From: Rhodanobacteraceae bacterium
Lineage (GTDB): Bacteria > Pseudomonadota > Gammaproteobacteria > Xanthomonadales > Rhodanobacteraceae
Direction: 5' to 3'
NCBI GenBank assembly: GCA_004299705.1
Contig: SCQS01000023.1
Coordinates: forward strand, 62,001-126,000
Length of the DNA stretch: 64,000 nucleotides
In this document: one piece after another, positions 26,844-36,890 of the stretch
How positions within the stretch are numbered: position 1 is the stretch's first letter
Layout of the letters: every line of letters begins with the position of its first letter
Notes under the pieces: model-generated
What the model saw: the letters and a program-made list of their open reading frames with translations, nothing else
Told to the model about the DNA's origin: nothing
Database searches by the model: none
Position numbers and translations under genes: made by a program

Positions 26844-27272
26844 TCAGATCTCCAACGCCTTGGGCTGTTGTGCGGTATGCGGATGTGCGGATCCGCTGTA
26901 AACCTTGAGCTTGCGGAACATCGCGCGCCCCAGCGGGTTCTTCGGCAGCATGCCCTTGACGCCGAACTCGATGGCGCGTTCGGGATGCGTGGCCAGCAGA
27001 TCCTTCAGGTTGGTGGTCTTGAGGTTGCCGACGTAGCCGGTGAAACGGTGATACTGCTTGTCATCCAGCTTGTTGCCGGTGACCGCCACCTTTTCCGCGT
27101 TCACGACGACGATGTAGTCGCCGGTGTCGACATGCGGGGTGAATTCCGGCTTGTGCTTGCCGCGCAGGCGGCGCGCGATTTCCGAGCACAGCCGGCCCAG
27201 GGTCTTGCCGTCGGCATCGACGATGAGCCAGTCACGCTTGACCGACTCGGCCTTGGCGCTGAACGTCTTCAT
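26844..27272 (-). CDS. rplM: 50S ribosomal protein L13
   Basis: Early-assembling 50S protein, 142 residues, exactly the E. coli length. Start [20 protein letters not shown] at 27272 was chosen over an upstream in-frame ATG. Conserved segments include [20 protein letters not shown] and [19 protein letters not shown]. In E. coli L13 represses its own operon through the mRNA leader; here a leader of about 85 bases is predicted from the promoter at 27364-27392. Confidence 0.98.
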   Translation of the reverse strand: MKTFSAKAESVKRDWLIVDADGKTLGRLCSEIARRLRGKHKPEFTPHVDTGDYIVVVNAEKVAVTGNKLDDKQYHRFTGYVGNLKTTNLKDLLATHPERAIEFGVKGMLPKNPLGRAMFRKLKVYSGSAHPHTAQQPKALEI

Positions 27273-27363
27273 GGGATGGATCCGTAAGGTTGTTTGATCC
27301 GCACGTGATGCGGGGCCGCGCCACGGGGGCGCGACAGGGGTTGCCAGCAACGAAAGACCGCCA

Positions 27364-27392
27364 AGGATACCGGCGATGCGGTCGCTGTGCAA
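27364..27392 (-). promoter_or_regulatory. Probable rplM-rpsI promoter
   Basis: On the minus strand TTGCAC (27387-27392) and TATCCT (27364-27369) are separated by exactly 17 bases. Transcription would begin near 27357 and leave a leader of about 85 bases with several GC-rich stems before rplM. Confidence 0.55.
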
Positions 27393-27525
27393 GACTGACA
27401 CTACGCTCGAAGCGGCTGTTGTTGAAACCAGCCCAAGGATGGGCGCTCTGGAGCAGCAGCGAGGGACAGCCTGCAGGAGTTCAAACACTCCCCTTGTGCA
27501 GCGATCACGGATGATCGCACAATCA
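27393..27525. repeat. rptA dispersed repeat, copy 5 (inverted)
   Basis: Carries the inverted tail GAAGCGGCTGTTGTTG, the CCCAAGGATGGG palindrome and GCGATCA-CGGA-TGATCGC at 27501-27518. It lies between the divergent rplM promoter and the Fe-S protein gene. Confidence 0.65.
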
Positions 27526-27544
27526 AGAATGCTAGCATCACGGG

Positions 27545-28741
27545 ATGGCCGATTCAGCCCCGCACAATCCCATCATCGATCTCGCCGATGCCTGCGTGAA
27601 GTGCGGGCTATGCCTGCCATACTGCCCCACCTACGCGCTGGACGGGGTCGAAACCGAATCCCCGCGCGGCCGCATCGCCTTGTCGCGCCATGTCGCAGAC
27701 GGCAGCCTCGCGCCGGATGCCGATCTCAGGGCGCACCTGGACCACTGCCTCGGCTGCATGGCCTGCCAGCGGGTGTGCCCGGTCCCGGTTCATTACGGCG
27801 AATTGCTGACTGCCTACCGTGCCGCCCTGCCGCCTGCCCGACCACGCCCGCGCCGTCTGCTGCGGTTGCTGACACGCCCCGGTTTGCTGCGCTTCGGCGT
27901 CGGCGCGGCGCGTGCGACCGGCGCACGCCGCTGGTTGTCGCCACTGGCCCGATTGTTGCCACAGGGATCGGTGCTGCGGGCGGCGATTTCGCTGCTCCCG
28001 GCCTTCCCCGAACCCAGTCGCGCCTCACCCACACCGATCAAGGCGCCGTCCACGACCCATGGTCGGGTCGCCCTGTTCGGCGGCTGCATCCAGGGCGCAC
28101 TGGAACGCGACGCCCAGGATGCCGCGGCGAGATTGCTTTTCGCCGCCGGCTATGAGGTGGTTCGCATCGACGGGTTGTGCTGCGGCGCACTGGGCGCCCA
28201 CACTGGCGACGCCGCCGACGCGGCAGGCAAGAAGCAACGGGTGAGTGCCGCATTCGCGGCCGGCAAGGTGGACGCGTTGCTGACTGCAACGCCCGGTTGC
28301 CTCGGCACCCTGCGCGAGGACCTGCCGGGCGCACAAGTACAGGACGCGATGGCATTCCTGGATTTGCACGGCGACGGTCTGCAATTCCGCCCTCTGGCAC
28401 GCAAGGCCCTGTTGCACCTGCCCTGCACCCAGGTCAACGTCGCACGCGCGGACGGAGCGGTGCGCCGGCTGCTCGCCAGGATTCCCGGATTGGAACTGGA
28501 CACACTGCCCACCCAGGGCATGTGCTGTGGTGCGGCCGGCAGCCACATGCTGGAGTTCCCGGAACGCGCCGCGGCGCTGCGCGATCGCCTGCTTGGCCAC
28601 CTGCCCGATCCCGCGCCCGACCTGCTGCTGACCGCCAACATCGGCTGCCGCCTGCACCTTGGCGTCGGCCTGCACGAACGCGGTGCACCCATGCGGATTC
28701 AGCACCCGCTGGTGTTGCTCGCGCAACAATTGGCGCCATGA
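27545..28741 (+). CDS. Glycolate oxidase GlcF-like (Fe-S)-binding subunit
   Basis: Iron-sulfur electron-transfer protein of 398 residues. Two [4Fe-4S] motifs lie near the N-terminus ([12 protein letters not shown] and [12 protein letters not shown]). Two CCG domains follow, with CCGALG and CCGAAGSH signatures, as in GlcF and heterodisulfide-reductase-like subunits. It would pass electrons from a flavin dehydrogenase to the quinone pool. No flavin partner (GlcD/E) is adjacent, and its stop overlaps coq7, a ubiquinone gene, so the physiological donor is uncertain. Confidence 0.85.
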   Translation: MADSAPHNPIIDLADACVKCGLCLPYCPTYALDGVETESPRGRIALSRHVADGSLAPDADLRAHLDHCLGCMACQRVCPVPVHYGELLTAYRAALPPARPRPRRLLRLLTRPGLLRFGVGAARATGARRWLSPLARLLPQGSVLRAAISLLPAFPEPSRASPTPIKAPSTTHGRVALFGGCIQGALERDAQDAAARLLFAAGYEVVRIDGLCCGALGAHTGDAADAAGKKQRVSAAFAAGKVDALLTATPGCLGTLREDLPGAQVQDAMAFLDLHGDGLQFRPLARKALLHLPCTQVNVARADGAVRRLLARIPGLELDTLPTQGMCCGAAGSHMLEFPERAAALRDRLLGHLPDPAPDLLLTANIGCRLHLGVGLHERGAPMRIQHPLVLLAQQLAP

Positions 28742-29385
28742 GCCACGTGGCGCGCCACCTCAATCCGCTCGACCGCGCGCTGGCCGACTTCCAGCGCGCG
28801 CTGGACACCGTGGCGGGCGCAGCCGTCGCGGCCCGGCCTTCCCCGGGCGAGACACGCCCGATCCCCGACCTCGACACCAAGGATCGCCGGCACTCGGCTG
28901 GCCTGATGCGCGTCAACCATACTGGCGAGGTATGCGCGCAGGCGCTGTACGATGGCCAGGCGGCGCTGGCGCGCGATCCCGCGACGCGTGAGCATCTGGA
29001 AACCGCCGCCGCCGAGGAAACCGATCACCTGGCGTGGTGCGCCGAACGCCTGCGCGAACTGGATGATCGCCCGAGCCTGTTCAATCCACTGTGGTACGCG
29101 GGCAGCTTCGCGATCGGCGCGCTGGCCGCCTGGGCCGGCGATCGCTGGAGCCTGGGTTTCGTGGTCGAAACCGAACGCCAGGTCGAAGCGCATCTGGGCG
29201 AGCATCTCGAACGATTGCCCACGGCCGACACACGCTCGCGCGCGATCCTCGCCACCATGCAATCCGACGAAGCCCGCCATGCCGACAACGCGCTGGCGCG
29301 TGGCGGCGCGAAATTGCCGCCGCCGGTTCCGGCGCTGATGCGCGCGGCCTCGAAGGTGATGAAGGCGGTCGCCTATCGCCTGTAG
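28738..29385 (+). CDS. coq7: 2-polyprenyl-3-methyl-6-methoxy-1,4-benzoquinone monooxygenase Coq7
   Basis: Di-iron hydroxylase catalysing the last hydroxylation of ubiquinone synthesis. Its 215 residues carry the ferritin-like ligand motifs [34 protein letters not shown] and [11 protein letters not shown]. The ATG overlaps the stop of the Fe-S gene. The TAG stop (29383-29385) lies within the TGTAGGAGC start of an rptB element, so the repeat determines the exact C-terminus. Xanthomonadales use Coq7 in place of UbiF. Confidence 0.95.
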   Translation: MSHVARHLNPLDRALADFQRALDTVAGAAVAARPSPGETRPIPDLDTKDRRHSAGLMRVNHTGEVCAQALYDGQAALARDPATREHLETAAAEETDHLAWCAERLRELDDRPSLFNPLWYAGSFAIGALAAWAGDRWSLGFVVETERQVEAHLGEHLERLPTADTRSRAILATMQSDEARHADNALARGGAKLPPPVPALMRAASKVMKAVAYRL

Positions 29386-29461
29386 GAGCCTGCCTGCAGG
29401 CGACGTCCGTGTGGCGCTCTCGTGCGCGGAACATCCGTCGCGCGCAGGCGCGCTCCTACAT
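29381..29461. repeat. rptB REP doublet (TGTAGGAGC type), copy 1
   Basis: Inverted pair TGTAGGAGCCTGCCTGCAGG ... GCGCGCTCCTACA between the ends of convergent coq7 and speD. It overlaps the coq7 stop codon. Confidence 0.75.
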
Positions 29462-30241
29462 CAAATTGCGGCCGTGAAACAGTTCCTCGATCTCGCGCTT
29501 CAGCAGCGCCTCGATGCGCTGGCGGTCCTTGAACGACAGGTCTTCGGCGTGCGCCTCGAACAGGTAGGTGTCGAGATCGAAATCCTTCACGTGCATCTTG
29601 GTGTGGAACATGTTTTCCTGATACACGTTGACGTCGAACATCTCGTACTTCTGGCGGATGTGCTTGGCCAGGTAATCCTGGATCGAATTGATCTTGTGGT
29701 CGATGTAGTGCTTCTTGCCGTGGATGTCGCGGGTGAAACCGCGCACCCGGTAGTCCATGGTCACGATGTCCGACTCGAAGCTGTCGATCAGGTAATTCAA
29801 CGCCTTCAGCGGCGAGATCACCCCGCAGGTCGCGACGTCAATGTCGGCGCGGAAGGTCGCGATGCCGTTGTGCGGATGCGTTTCCGGATAGGTGTGCACC
29901 GTGATGTGCGACTTGTCCATGTGCGCGACCACCGCATCCGAGATCACATCGCGACCGAGCTTGTCGACCACGGGGTGTTCGGAAATCAGCATCGTCACCG
30001 AGGCGCCCTCGGGGTCGTAGTCTTGGCGCGCGACGTTGAGGATGTTCGCGCCGATGATGTCGGCGACATCGGTGAGGATCTGGGTCAGGCGGTCGGCATC
30101 GTAGGCTTCATCGATGTAATCGATGTAGCGGTCGCGCTGGTCCTTGGTGACCGCGTAGCAGATGTCGTAGATGTTGAAGCTGAGCGCTTTGGTAAGATTG
30201 TTGAACCCCTGCAGTTTCAAGCGGGGCAGCGGCTTGACCAC
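29456..30241 (-). CDS. speD: S-adenosylmethionine decarboxylase proenzyme
   Basis: Pyruvoyl enzyme that makes decarboxylated SAM for spermidine synthesis. Its 261 residues match the class 1 (E. coli-type) family. Self-cleavage should occur between Lys110 and Ser111 in [15 protein letters not shown]. The start [20 protein letters not shown] and ending [14 protein letters not shown] match Xanthomonas SpeD as I remember it. It is divergent from clp across 204 bases, a conserved Xanthomonadales arrangement. Confidence 0.96.
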   Translation of the reverse strand: MVKPLPRLKLQGFNNLTKALSFNIYDICYAVTKDQRDRYIDYIDEAYDADRLTQILTDVADIIGANILNVARQDYDPEGASVTMLISEHPVVDKLGRDVISDAVVAHMDKSHITVHTYPETHPHNGIATFRADIDVATCGVISPLKALNYLIDSFESDIVTMDYRVRGFTRDIHGKKHYIDHKINSIQDYLAKHIRQKYEMFDVNVYQENMFHTKMHVKDFDLDTYLFEAHAEDLSFKDRQRIEALLKREIEELFHGRNLM

Positions 30242-30409
30242 GGCAGTATCCTCGGAACCGGCGGCAGGAAGGGAGGCATGCGCGAACCGTGGCGGGCGCG
30301 CACGCGGCGGGTATTCGGAAAGGCGGAAGTATGCGGGAAATCTGCCGCCAACGCACCCATGCGGGGCGCACTCTGTTAATGTGCGGATAACCTCACAACG
30401 GTGCTAGAC

Positions 30410-30428
30410 TCACACTCGAAAAGTGTGA
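30410..30428 (+). promoter_or_regulatory. Perfect palindrome upstream of clp, possible operator
   Basis: TCACACT-CGAAA-AGTGTGA is a perfect 7-bp inverted repeat ending 17 bases before the clp ATG. It abuts a possible -10 (TAGACT, 30405-30410). The arms hold TGTGA-like half sites in inverted order relative to a CRP box, so binding by another repressor or a leader hairpin are both possible. Confidence 0.45.
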
Positions 30429-30445
30429 CGCAGTGCAGGGAAATT

Positions 30446-31141
30446 ATGTCCGAATTGCGCTACCTCCTCCAGCAGGTCTACGAACGGTCGCACGCGCCGG
30501 CGATGCTCGCGCCCGACCCGGCCGCGATGCAAAGACTGCTGGAGCAGTGCCACCGACGCCGCTATCCCGGCAAGACCGCGATCCTGCGCCCGGGCGACCC
30601 CGCCAACACCCTGTTCTACGTGATCGACGGCTCGGTCACTGTCTGCAGCGAGGACGAACAGGGACGCGAATTGATCCTGGCCTACATCAACCGCGGCGAA
30701 TTCATCGGCGAAATGGGACTGTTCGTCGAGCAGGCGCAACGCGAGGTGCTGATCCGCACCCGCACCACCTGCGAACTGGCCGAGATCGGTTACGACAAGC
30801 TCTACCAGTTGTTCGCGGGCCCGTTGCGCGATGACTGCCCACGCGTATTGTTCGCGATCGGCCTGCAACTGACCCACCGGCTGCTGCGCACCTCGCGCCA
30901 GGTCAGCCGCATGGCCTTCATGGATGTCACCAACCGCATCGCCCGCACGCTGCTGGACCTGTGCCAGGAACCGGATGCCATGACCTACCCCGAAGGTACC
31001 CAGATCCGCATCTCGCGGCAGGAACTTTCGCGCATCGTCGGCTGCTCGCGCGAGATGGCGGGGCGGGTGTTGAAGCAGCTGGAAACCGATGGCGGGATCG
31101 ACGTGTCGGGGAAGACGATCGTGGTGCGGGGGACACGATGA
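30446..31141 (+). CDS. clp: CRP-like protein Clp, global regulator
   Basis: Cyclic-nucleotide-type transcription factor of 231 residues (Xanthomonas Clp has 230). The N-terminal cNMP fold shows RPGDPANTLFYVIDGSVTV and GEFIGEMGLF. The C-terminal helix-turn-helix is ISRQELSRIVGCSREMAGRV. In Xanthomonas Clp responds to c-di-GMP and controls virulence and exoenzyme genes; Glu100 in QREV aligns, from memory, with Glu99 reported to matter there. Start MSELRYLLQQVYERS (30446) excludes 15 upstream codons that would cover the palindrome. Together with the large GGDEF-EAL sensor and pilT/pilU it hints at c-di-GMP-controlled surface behaviour. Confidence 0.94.
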   Translation: MSELRYLLQQVYERSHAPAMLAPDPAAMQRLLEQCHRRRYPGKTAILRPGDPANTLFYVIDGSVTVCSEDEQGRELILAYINRGEFIGEMGLFVEQAQREVLIRTRTTCELAEIGYDKLYQLFAGPLRDDCPRVLFAIGLQLTHRLLRTSRQVSRMAFMDVTNRIARTLLDLCQEPDAMTYPEGTQIRISRQELSRIVGCSREMAGRVLKQLETDGGIDVSGKTIVVRGTR

Positions 31142-31145
31142 TTTG

Positions 31146-31384
31146 AACCCCTCTCCCTTCGGGAGAGGCGGCCGTAGGCCGAGTGCGTAGCGCTGGGGCG
31201 AGGGTCCGAGCCCGCTCGCAGCTTCGCGAAAACCCGGACCCTCATCCGGCGCCTACTCGCGCCATCCTTGGCGCTCGCCCTGCGGGCCGGCTTACGCCGT
31301 TCACGGCCGATCCAGTCGGCCGTAGTCGCGCCACCACGGAGCTCTCGGCCATGGATGGCGGCTCTCCCAAAGGGAGAAGGGAAA
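31146..31384. repeat. rptG palindromic block, copy 2
   Basis: Composite of CCTCTCCCTTCGGGAGAGG, GGGTCCGAG.../...CGGACCCTC, GCGCCATCCTTGGCGC and the terminal CTCCCAAAGGGAG. It fills the gap between convergent clp and the HAD gene, and no ORF is credible. Confidence 0.6.
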
Positions 31385-31389
31385 CCAAC

Positions 31390-32061
31390 TCAATCCCACC
31401 CGACGCGTGTCACGCTGCGCCCCAGCGCCTTTTCCACGCGCTTGCAAAGTTTCTGGTTCGCGTTCACAAGCACGGGTTCGGCGGCCAACGCCAGCATCGG
31501 CAAATCCTGATACGAATCGCTGTAGGCTACCCGCCACGCTTCGACTCCGTGCCCGGCCAGCAACTCCACCTTGCGCCGACCGATGTTGTGCCACTCCCAG
31601 CGCATGCCCGTCCGGCCCCCGCGCAGCCGCGACGCCAGTATCTCGACCTCGGTCACGCCCAGGCCGTCCAGCACGGCGCGCACCAGCGTGTCCTCGCAAC
31701 CCGTCACGATCAAAACGCGGTCGCCGTCTGCCAGATGCCGGCGCACACTGCGCACGCCTGCGCGGATGAACTGGCGCGGCCGATGCACCAGTGTGTCGGC
31801 GAACGCGCGTGCCGATTCGCGATAACGCGCCTCGCCCAGCCCCAGCAGACCAATGCGCACCACGGTGCGCAGGACGCGCCGCCACGAGAACGGCAGCACC
31901 AGCAACAGCCACGGACTGGCCAGCAACACCAGCGCCTTGCGCCACCACGCCCGCGCGTAGCGGTCGCGGATGAACATCCAGAACGTGTCGTCGTGGATCA
32001 GCACGCCGTCGAAATCGAACAGCACCACATGTCGTGATGCTTCTGACACCCCCTGTTCCAT
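31390..32061 (-). CDS. HAD-family hydrolase (HAD-IB / SerB-like phosphatase)
   Basis: Predicted phosphatase of 223 residues. Motif I is LFDFDGVLIHDD with the catalytic Asp pair. A cap with a hydrophobic stretch (ALVLLASPWLLLVLPFSW) follows, then motif II near VLIVTGCE and motif IV AYSDSYQDLPML. It starts three bases after the trpC stop, so it is the last gene of a trpG-trpD-trpC-HAD operon. The substrate is unknown, and the hydrophobic cap suggests contact with a membrane or lipid substrate. Confidence 0.83.
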   Translation of the reverse strand: MEQGVSEASRHVVLFDFDGVLIHDDTFWMFIRDRYARAWWRKALVLLASPWLLLVLPFSWRRVLRTVVRIGLLGLGEARYRESARAFADTLVHRPRQFIRAGVRSVRRHLADGDRVLIVTGCEDTLVRAVLDGLGVTEVEILASRLRGGRTGMRWEWHNIGRRKVELLAGHGVEAWRVAYSDSYQDLPMLALAAEPVLVNANQKLCKRVEKALGRSVTRVGWD

Positions 32062-32064
32062 TGC

Positions 32065-32868
32065 TCAGGATTCCGCGAACAGCCGCGCCAGCGCCGTGCC
32101 CGGATCGCCCGCGCGCATGAAGGTTTCCCCGACCAGGAATGCATGCACGCCGGCCGCACGCAGACGCGCGACATCGTCGCGCGTGGCGATGCCGCTCTCG
32201 GTCACCAGCAGACGGTCGACCGGTACGTCGGGGCGCAACAACAGGGTGGTTTCGATGCGCGTTTCAAAGCTGCGCAGGTCGCGGTTGTTGATGCCGATCA
32301 GGGTGCGCGCCGGATGGGTCAACGTCAGCGCGCGCTGCAGGTCGGCCGCATTGTGCACTTCCAGCAACACGTCCAGCCCGCACTCCATGGCCAGCGCATG
32401 CAGGTTGACCAACGCCGCATTGTCGAGCGCGGCGGCGATCAGCAGGATCGCGTCGGCGCCGATGGCCCGCGCCTCGTGCACCTGGTAGACATCGACGGTG
32501 AAATCCTTGCGCAGCACCGGCAGCGCACACGCGGCGCGTGCTTCGCACAGATACGCGTCGCGGCCCTGGAAGAAATCGACATCGGTCAGCACCGACAGGC
32601 AGGTCGCGCCACCGGCCGCGTAACTGCGCGCGATCGCGGCGGAGTCGAAGTCGGGGCGGATCAATCCCTTCGACGGGCTGGCCTTCTTGATTTCGGCGAT
32701 CACGGCGGCGTGCCGCTGTCGCACGCGTTCCCGGATTGCCGCGGCAAAGCCGCGCACTGGTGCGGCACCGGCGTTGCGCGCGCGCAATTCATGCAACGGT
32801 ACACGTACCTTGCGCTCGGCCACCTCCTCGCGCTTGCGATCCAGGATGCGTTGCAGGATGTCGTTCAC
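32065..32868 (-). CDS. trpC: Indole-3-glycerol phosphate synthase
   Basis: Forms indole-3-glycerol phosphate in tryptophan synthesis. The TIM-barrel enzyme has 267 residues and is not fused to TrpF. Active-site segments are [46 protein letters not shown] and [12 protein letters not shown]. The GTG start at 32868 overlaps the trpD stop as GTGA and fits the family N-terminus ([19 protein letters not shown]); a longer ATG-started frame would run into trpD. Confidence 0.96.
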   Translation of the reverse strand: MNDILQRILDRKREEVAERKVRVPLHELRARNAGAAPVRGFAAAIRERVRQRHAAVIAEIKKASPSKGLIRPDFDSAAIARSYAAGGATCLSVLTDVDFFQGRDAYLCEARAACALPVLRKDFTVDVYQVHEARAIGADAILLIAAALDNAALVNLHALAMECGLDVLLEVHNAADLQRALTLTHPARTLIGINNRDLRSFETRIETTLLLRPDVPVDRLLVTESGIATRDDVARLRAAGVHAFLVGETFMRAGDPGTALARLFAES

Positions 32869-33947
32869 GATGTACGGGACTCGGGACGAGCGGCTCGGGG
32901 CTCGGTCGAAGCGAGCGAGCACGTAGCGGCAACGAACTGATCGAGCTTCGCGCGCGCCGATCCGTTTTCAATCGCGGCATGCGCCATTGCGATGCCTTCC
33001 GCGATGGATGCAGTCAGCCCTGCCGCATACAGCGCCGCGCCGGCATTCAGCAATACGATATTGCGCGCCACACCTTCGGCGCCATCCAGCACCTGCAGCA
33101 ACATCGCTTTTGACTCGCCAGCGTCGGCCACGCGCAGGTTGCGGCTGGACGCCATCGGGATGCCGAATTGCTCGGGCTCGATTTCGTATTCGCGCACCTT
33201 GCCCTCGCGCAATTCGCCGATCAGTGTCGCGCCGCCCAATGAAATCTCGTCGAGTCCATCCTTGCCGTGCACCACCAGCGCGCGTTCGACGCCGAGGCGT
33301 TGCAGCACGCGCACCTGGATGCCGACCAGATCCGGGTGGAACACACCCATCAGGATGTTCGGCGCACCGGCCGGATTGGTCAGCGGGCCGAGAATGTTGA
33401 ACAGCGTGCGGACCCCCATCTCGCGCCGCACCGGCGCGACCACCTTCATGGCCGGGTGGAAGCGCGGCGCGAACATGAAGCCGATACCGGTCTGCTCGAT
33501 GCAATGCGCAACCTGTTCCGGCCCCAGGTCGATCTTGGCGCCCAATGCTTCCAGCACATCCGCGCTGCCCGACGAGGATGACACCCCACGATTGCCGTGC
33601 TTGGCGACGCGCGCGCCCGCCGCCGCCGCGACGAACATCGAAGCGGTGGAAATGTTGAAGCTGTGCGCACCGTCGCCGCCGGTGCCGACAATGTCCAGCA
33701 TGTGCATCTGCGTGTGCGCGGGCACGTTGACGCGCTCGGCCAGCTCGCGCATCACCGCAGCGGCACCGGCGATTTCGCCGATGGTTTCCTTCTTGACGCG
33801 CAGACCGGTGAGGATCGCCGCCGTCATCGCGGGCGACACTTCGCCGCGCATGATCTGGCGCATCAGGTCGATCATTTCATCGTGAAAGATCTCGCGATGC
33901 TCGATCGTGCGTTGCAGCGCTTCGTGCGGCGTGATGCCCATGTTCAT
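32865..33947 (-). CDS. trpD: Anthranilate phosphoribosyltransferase
   Basis: Transfers a phosphoribosyl group to anthranilate. The 360-residue protein has the PRPP-binding motif [37 protein letters not shown] and [19 protein letters not shown]. The ATG at 33947 overlaps the trpG stop as ATGA; a second ATG two codons later is also possible. The C-terminal 15 or so residues ([12 protein letters not shown]) go beyond the usual end and are probably unstructured. Confidence 0.96.
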   Translation of the reverse strand: MNMGITPHEALQRTIEHREIFHDEMIDLMRQIMRGEVSPAMTAAILTGLRVKKETIGEIAGAAAVMRELAERVNVPAHTQMHMLDIVGTGGDGAHSFNISTASMFVAAAAGARVAKHGNRGVSSSSGSADVLEALGAKIDLGPEQVAHCIEQTGIGFMFAPRFHPAMKVVAPVRREMGVRTLFNILGPLTNPAGAPNILMGVFHPDLVGIQVRVLQRLGVERALVVHGKDGLDEISLGGATLIGELREGKVREYEIEPEQFGIPMASSRNLRVADAGESKAMLLQVLDGAEGVARNIVLLNAGAALYAAGLTASIAEGIAMAHAAIENGSARAKLDQFVAATCSLASTEPRAARPESRTS

Positions 33948-34540
33948 GCCGCCTTGGGCAACGCCTGCCCCAGAAAATTGCGCAGCAGGTCGTGGCCGTG
34001 CCGGGTCAGGATCGATTCGGGGTGAAACTGCACGCCTTCCACCGGCAGAGTCTTGTGGCGCAGGCCCATGATCTCGTCGAACGACCCGTCCGCGTGTTCG
34101 GTCCAGGCGGTGATTTCAAGGCATTCCGGCAAGCTCGCGCGCTCGACCACCAGCGAGTGGTAGCGCGTCGCCACGAATGGGTCGGGCAGACCCGCGAACA
34201 CGCCTTCTCTGCGATGCCGCACCGGCGAGGTCTTGCCATGCATGATTTCTTTCGCGCGAATCACCTTGCCTCCAAACGCCTGCCCGATTGCCTGATGCCC
34301 GAGGCACACGCCCAGGATCGGGATTGCGCCCGCCAGCTCGCGGAGCAGCGTCAGCGTGACGCCGGCCTGGTCGGGCGTGCCCGGGCCCGGTGAAATCACG
34401 ATACGCTCGGGCGCCAGCGCGCGGATACCGGCGACATCCAGCGCGTCGTTGCGCACCACCTTCACGTCCTGTCCAAGCTCACCGAAATACTGTGCGAGGT
34501 TGAACGTGAAGCTGTCATAGTTGTCGATCAGCAGCAACAT
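33944..34540 (-). CDS. trpG: Anthranilate synthase component II (glutamine amidotransferase)
   Basis: Glutaminase subunit that feeds ammonia to TrpE; the same type can also serve 4-amino-4-deoxychorismate synthase. It has 198 residues with the oxyanion motif [12 protein letters not shown], nucleophile Cys79 in [10 protein letters not shown] and the His-Glu pair in VQFHPES. Start [15 protein letters not shown] at 34540 is the family start. It heads the trpG-trpD-trpC-HAD operon and is divergent from a lipoprotein gene with almost no spacer. Confidence 0.96.
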   Translation of the reverse strand: MLLLIDNYDSFTFNLAQYFGELGQDVKVVRNDALDVAGIRALAPERIVISPGPGTPDQAGVTLTLLRELAGAIPILGVCLGHQAIGQAFGGKVIRAKEIMHGKTSPVRHRREGVFAGLPDPFVATRYHSLVVERASLPECLEITAWTEHADGSFDEIMGLRHKTLPVEGVQFHPESILTRHGHDLLRNFLGQALPKAA

Positions 34541-34571
34541 GAACATCCGCCGTCCGGGCAAGAACGCAAGT

Positions 34572-35657
34572 GTGAATGCACGCAGGCCACGACACAAGAC
34601 GATCGCGCGCGCCCTGCTGGCGTCGGCGCTGGCCGTCGCCCTCTCCGGTTGTACGACGCTGGGCTATTACGCGCACCTCACGGCCGGCGAAATGGCCGTG
34701 CTGCGCGCGCGGGTGCCGATCCGGCAACTGGTCGCAGACCCTCATGTCGATCCGGCATTACGCGCACGGCTGGAACTGGCGCTGCGCGCCCGCGTGTTCG
34801 CGTCCGACACGCTGAAGCTGCCGCGCAACAAGAGCTACACCACCTACGCCGACATCCACCGCCCGTTCGTGATGTGGAACGTATTCGCGACACCCGCGCT
34901 GTCGCTCAAACCCGTCGAACACTGTTTCCTGTTCGCGGGTTGCGTGGCCTATCAGGGTTTCTATCACCACGATCGCGCGCAAGCGTTGGCGGACAAACTG
35001 GCAAAACGGGGCGACGACGTTTGGGTGGGTGGCGTGCCCGCGTATTCCACACTCGGTCACTTTGCCGATCCCGTGCTCAGCAGCATGGATCGCTGGAGCG
35101 ACGACGAACTGGTCGGTACGGTCTTCCACGAGCTCGCACACCAGGAGTATTACGTCAAGAACGACACCGCGTTCAACGAGTCCTTCGCCACCTTCGTGCA
35201 GCGAGAAGGCCTGCGCCAGTGGCTTGCCGACAACCACTTGCCGCCACCCGATCCCGCCGAGGCCGAACGCCAGAAGCAATTCACGCAACTGGTGCTGGCC
35301 ACGCGCACGAAACTGAAGGCGTTGTACGCGAGCGACCTGTCCGACACGGTGAAGCTGCAACGCAAGCAGCAAACCTTCGCCGACATGCGCCGCGAGTACG
35401 CACACCTGCGCGATACCACGTGGCACGGCTACGACGGCTACGACCATTGGTTCGACTCGCCGCTCAACAACGCCAGGCTGGTGCCGTTCGGTTTGTACGA
35501 CCGTGGCGTCCCGGCATTCGCCAAGCTGTTCGAGCAATGCGACGGCGACTGGACGCGCTTCTACGCCGCCGTGCGCGAGATCGGCAAAGAACCCGCCGCG
35601 CAACGCGATGCGTTCCTGGCCAGCGCAGCCGCGAACGCGGGGCACGCTTCGCCCTGA
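34572..35657 (+). CDS. Lipoprotein aminopeptidase-like zinc protease (PF10023 type)
   Basis: Predicted lipid-anchored peptidase of about 361 residues. A GTG start (34572) gives a compact signal peptide ending in the lipobox ALSGC; an ATG at 34539 would lengthen the N-region and overlap the trpG start. The zinc motif HELAHQEYY with downstream [12 protein letters not shown] matches the predicted aminopeptidase family PF10023, whose members begin [14 protein letters not shown]-like after the lipid cysteine. Location would be the periplasm. No experimental function is known to me. Confidence 0.83.
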   Translation: MNARRPRHKTIARALLASALAVALSGCTTLGYYAHLTAGEMAVLRARVPIRQLVADPHVDPALRARLELALRARVFASDTLKLPRNKSYTTYADIHRPFVMWNVFATPALSLKPVEHCFLFAGCVAYQGFYHHDRAQALADKLAKRGDDVWVGGVPAYSTLGHFADPVLSSMDRWSDDELVGTVFHELAHQEYYVKNDTAFNESFATFVQREGLRQWLADNHLPPPDPAEAERQKQFTQLVLATRTKLKALYASDLSDTVKLQRKQQTFADMRREYAHLRDTTWHGYDGYDHWFDSPLNNARLVPFGLYDRGVPAFAKLFEQCDGDWTRFYAAVREIGKEPAAQRDAFLASAAANAGHASP

Positions 35658-35725
35658 TTCAGGTCAATACGACCGCCGCGACGGCGGCGCATGCTTGCGT
35701 GGTTCCGATCCATACGAGCCATGCC

Positions 35726-36001
35726 ATGAGCACCCCTGCCGATAGCGCACCTCTCCAGACCGAGTCCTACAAGTCCTACCCGTTCGACGCACGCGCGATC
35801 GCGCACCGCTTCCGCCACTCCGCGATCTTCGGCGCGCTGGACGTGCTGGAAGCCGGCGAGGCCATGCGCTTCGTCAACGATCACGACCCGATTCCCCTGC
35901 TGCACCAGATGCAGCAGCGCTACGGCGGCCGCATCGACGTGATCTACCGGCAGCGCGGCGGCGACGGCCCGATCGTGATCGATTTCGTGGTCACGCAGTA
36001 A
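35726..36001 (+). CDS. DUF2249-domain protein
   Basis: A 91-residue cytoplasmic protein with the DUF2249 pattern (PFDARAIAHRFRHSAIFGALD ... FVNDHDPIPLLHQMQQRYGG). The family occurs beside denitrification and heme/copper oxidase genes in many bacteria, but its activity is unknown to me. Start MSTPADSAPLQTESYK (35726) is preceded by only a weak ribosome binding site. Its TAA stop shares one base with the ATG of the FmdE-like gene (TAATG), so the two are coupled. Confidence 0.82.
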   Translation: MSTPADSAPLQTESYKSYPFDARAIAHRFRHSAIFGALDVLEAGEAMRFVNDHDPIPLLHQMQQRYGGRIDVIYRQRGGDGPIVIDFVVTQ

Positions 36002-36612
36002 TGGCATTCCCGGATTTCTTCGCCGAAGTACCGGCGCTCAGGTTGCACGACGGACTCGCGCAATTGCTGGGCGCCAGCGACGACGGCGTGGTCGAGTACC
36101 ACTACGCCGACGCGGTGAGGCTGGCCGGGCACTCCTGCCCCACCGTCGCCGGCGGGTGGCTCAGCGCGCGCGCCGCGCTGCGCCACTTGTATGGCGATGA
36201 CATGCCCGAACGTGGTGACATCCGCGTGTACTTGAACGACGCGGAAAACGCCGGCGTCACCGGCGTGATCGGACAGGTACTGACGCTGGTCACCGGCGCC
36301 GCCGCCGGCAACGGCTTCCACGGCCTGGGCGGACGGCACGTGCGCAGCCACTTGCTGCAATACGCGCAGGGCGACGTCGCCGGCGTACGCTTCACCCGCA
36401 ACGACAACGACGAATCGGTCGAAGTCGAAATCGACACCGCACCCGTGCCCGGCGACCCGATGCTGCGCCCGCTGATGCAGTTGGCGATGGCCGGCCAGGC
36501 CGACGCCGCGCAGCGCCGCGAGTTCGGACGCCTGTGGCAGGATCGCGTGCGCCGCATGCTGATCGACCACGCCGACGATCCGGCGGTGGTGAAGATTCGC
36601 GCGCTGGCATGA
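36001..36612 (+). CDS. FmdE-like protein
   Basis: A 203-residue soluble protein. The segment YADAVRLAGHSCPTVAGGWL matches the metal-binding start of FmdE-type domains (GHxCP), a family often tied to formylmethanofuran dehydrogenase or unknown redox steps. The remainder (DIRVYLNDAENAGVTGVIGQ, FTRNDNDESVEVEIDTAPV) fits that alpha/beta fold. It is translationally coupled to the DUF2249 gene. The single His-Ser-Cys-Pro motif is visible, but the metal and reaction are unknown. Confidence 0.7.
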   Translation: MAFPDFFAEVPALRLHDGLAQLLGASDDGVVEYHYADAVRLAGHSCPTVAGGWLSARAALRHLYGDDMPERGDIRVYLNDAENAGVTGVIGQVLTLVTGAAAGNGFHGLGGRHVRSHLLQYAQGDVAGVRFTRNDNDESVEVEIDTAPVPGDPMLRPLMQLAMAGQADAAQRREFGRLWQDRVRRMLIDHADDPAVVKIRALA

Positions 36613-36621
36613 CGTAAACCT

Positions 36622-36890
36622 TCGCCCCGCGCAAGCCCGTAGGGCGGGAGAAGCGTAGCGAATCCCGCCGAAGGCGGGTTGTCACCCGCCCTACAAAGGG
36701 AGCGGTGGCTCAGTTCGCGGGGTGCGTACCCTCACCCGCCCTTCGGGCACCGTTGCTAAGCTCGCGCATCCGGCGCCCGCCAAGCAACTCGGCCCTCTGC
36801 TTTCTGCCTCGGGCGTTCGAGACGGCGTGAACTGCCGCCAGCAGTTCACAAGAGCCGTTCCCCACCCCGGAGGGAGAGGGCAAAGCATCA
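36622..36890. repeat. Repeat block downstream of FmdE-like gene (GTAGGGCGGG inverted repeat and rptG copy 3)
   Basis: An inverted pair CGTAGGGCGGG ... CACCCGCCCTACA spans about 36637-36695. It is followed by CCCTCACCCGCCC and GGAGGGAGAGGGC elements (about 36729-36882). It fills the gap between convergent genes, and no ORF is credible. Confidence 0.6.
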
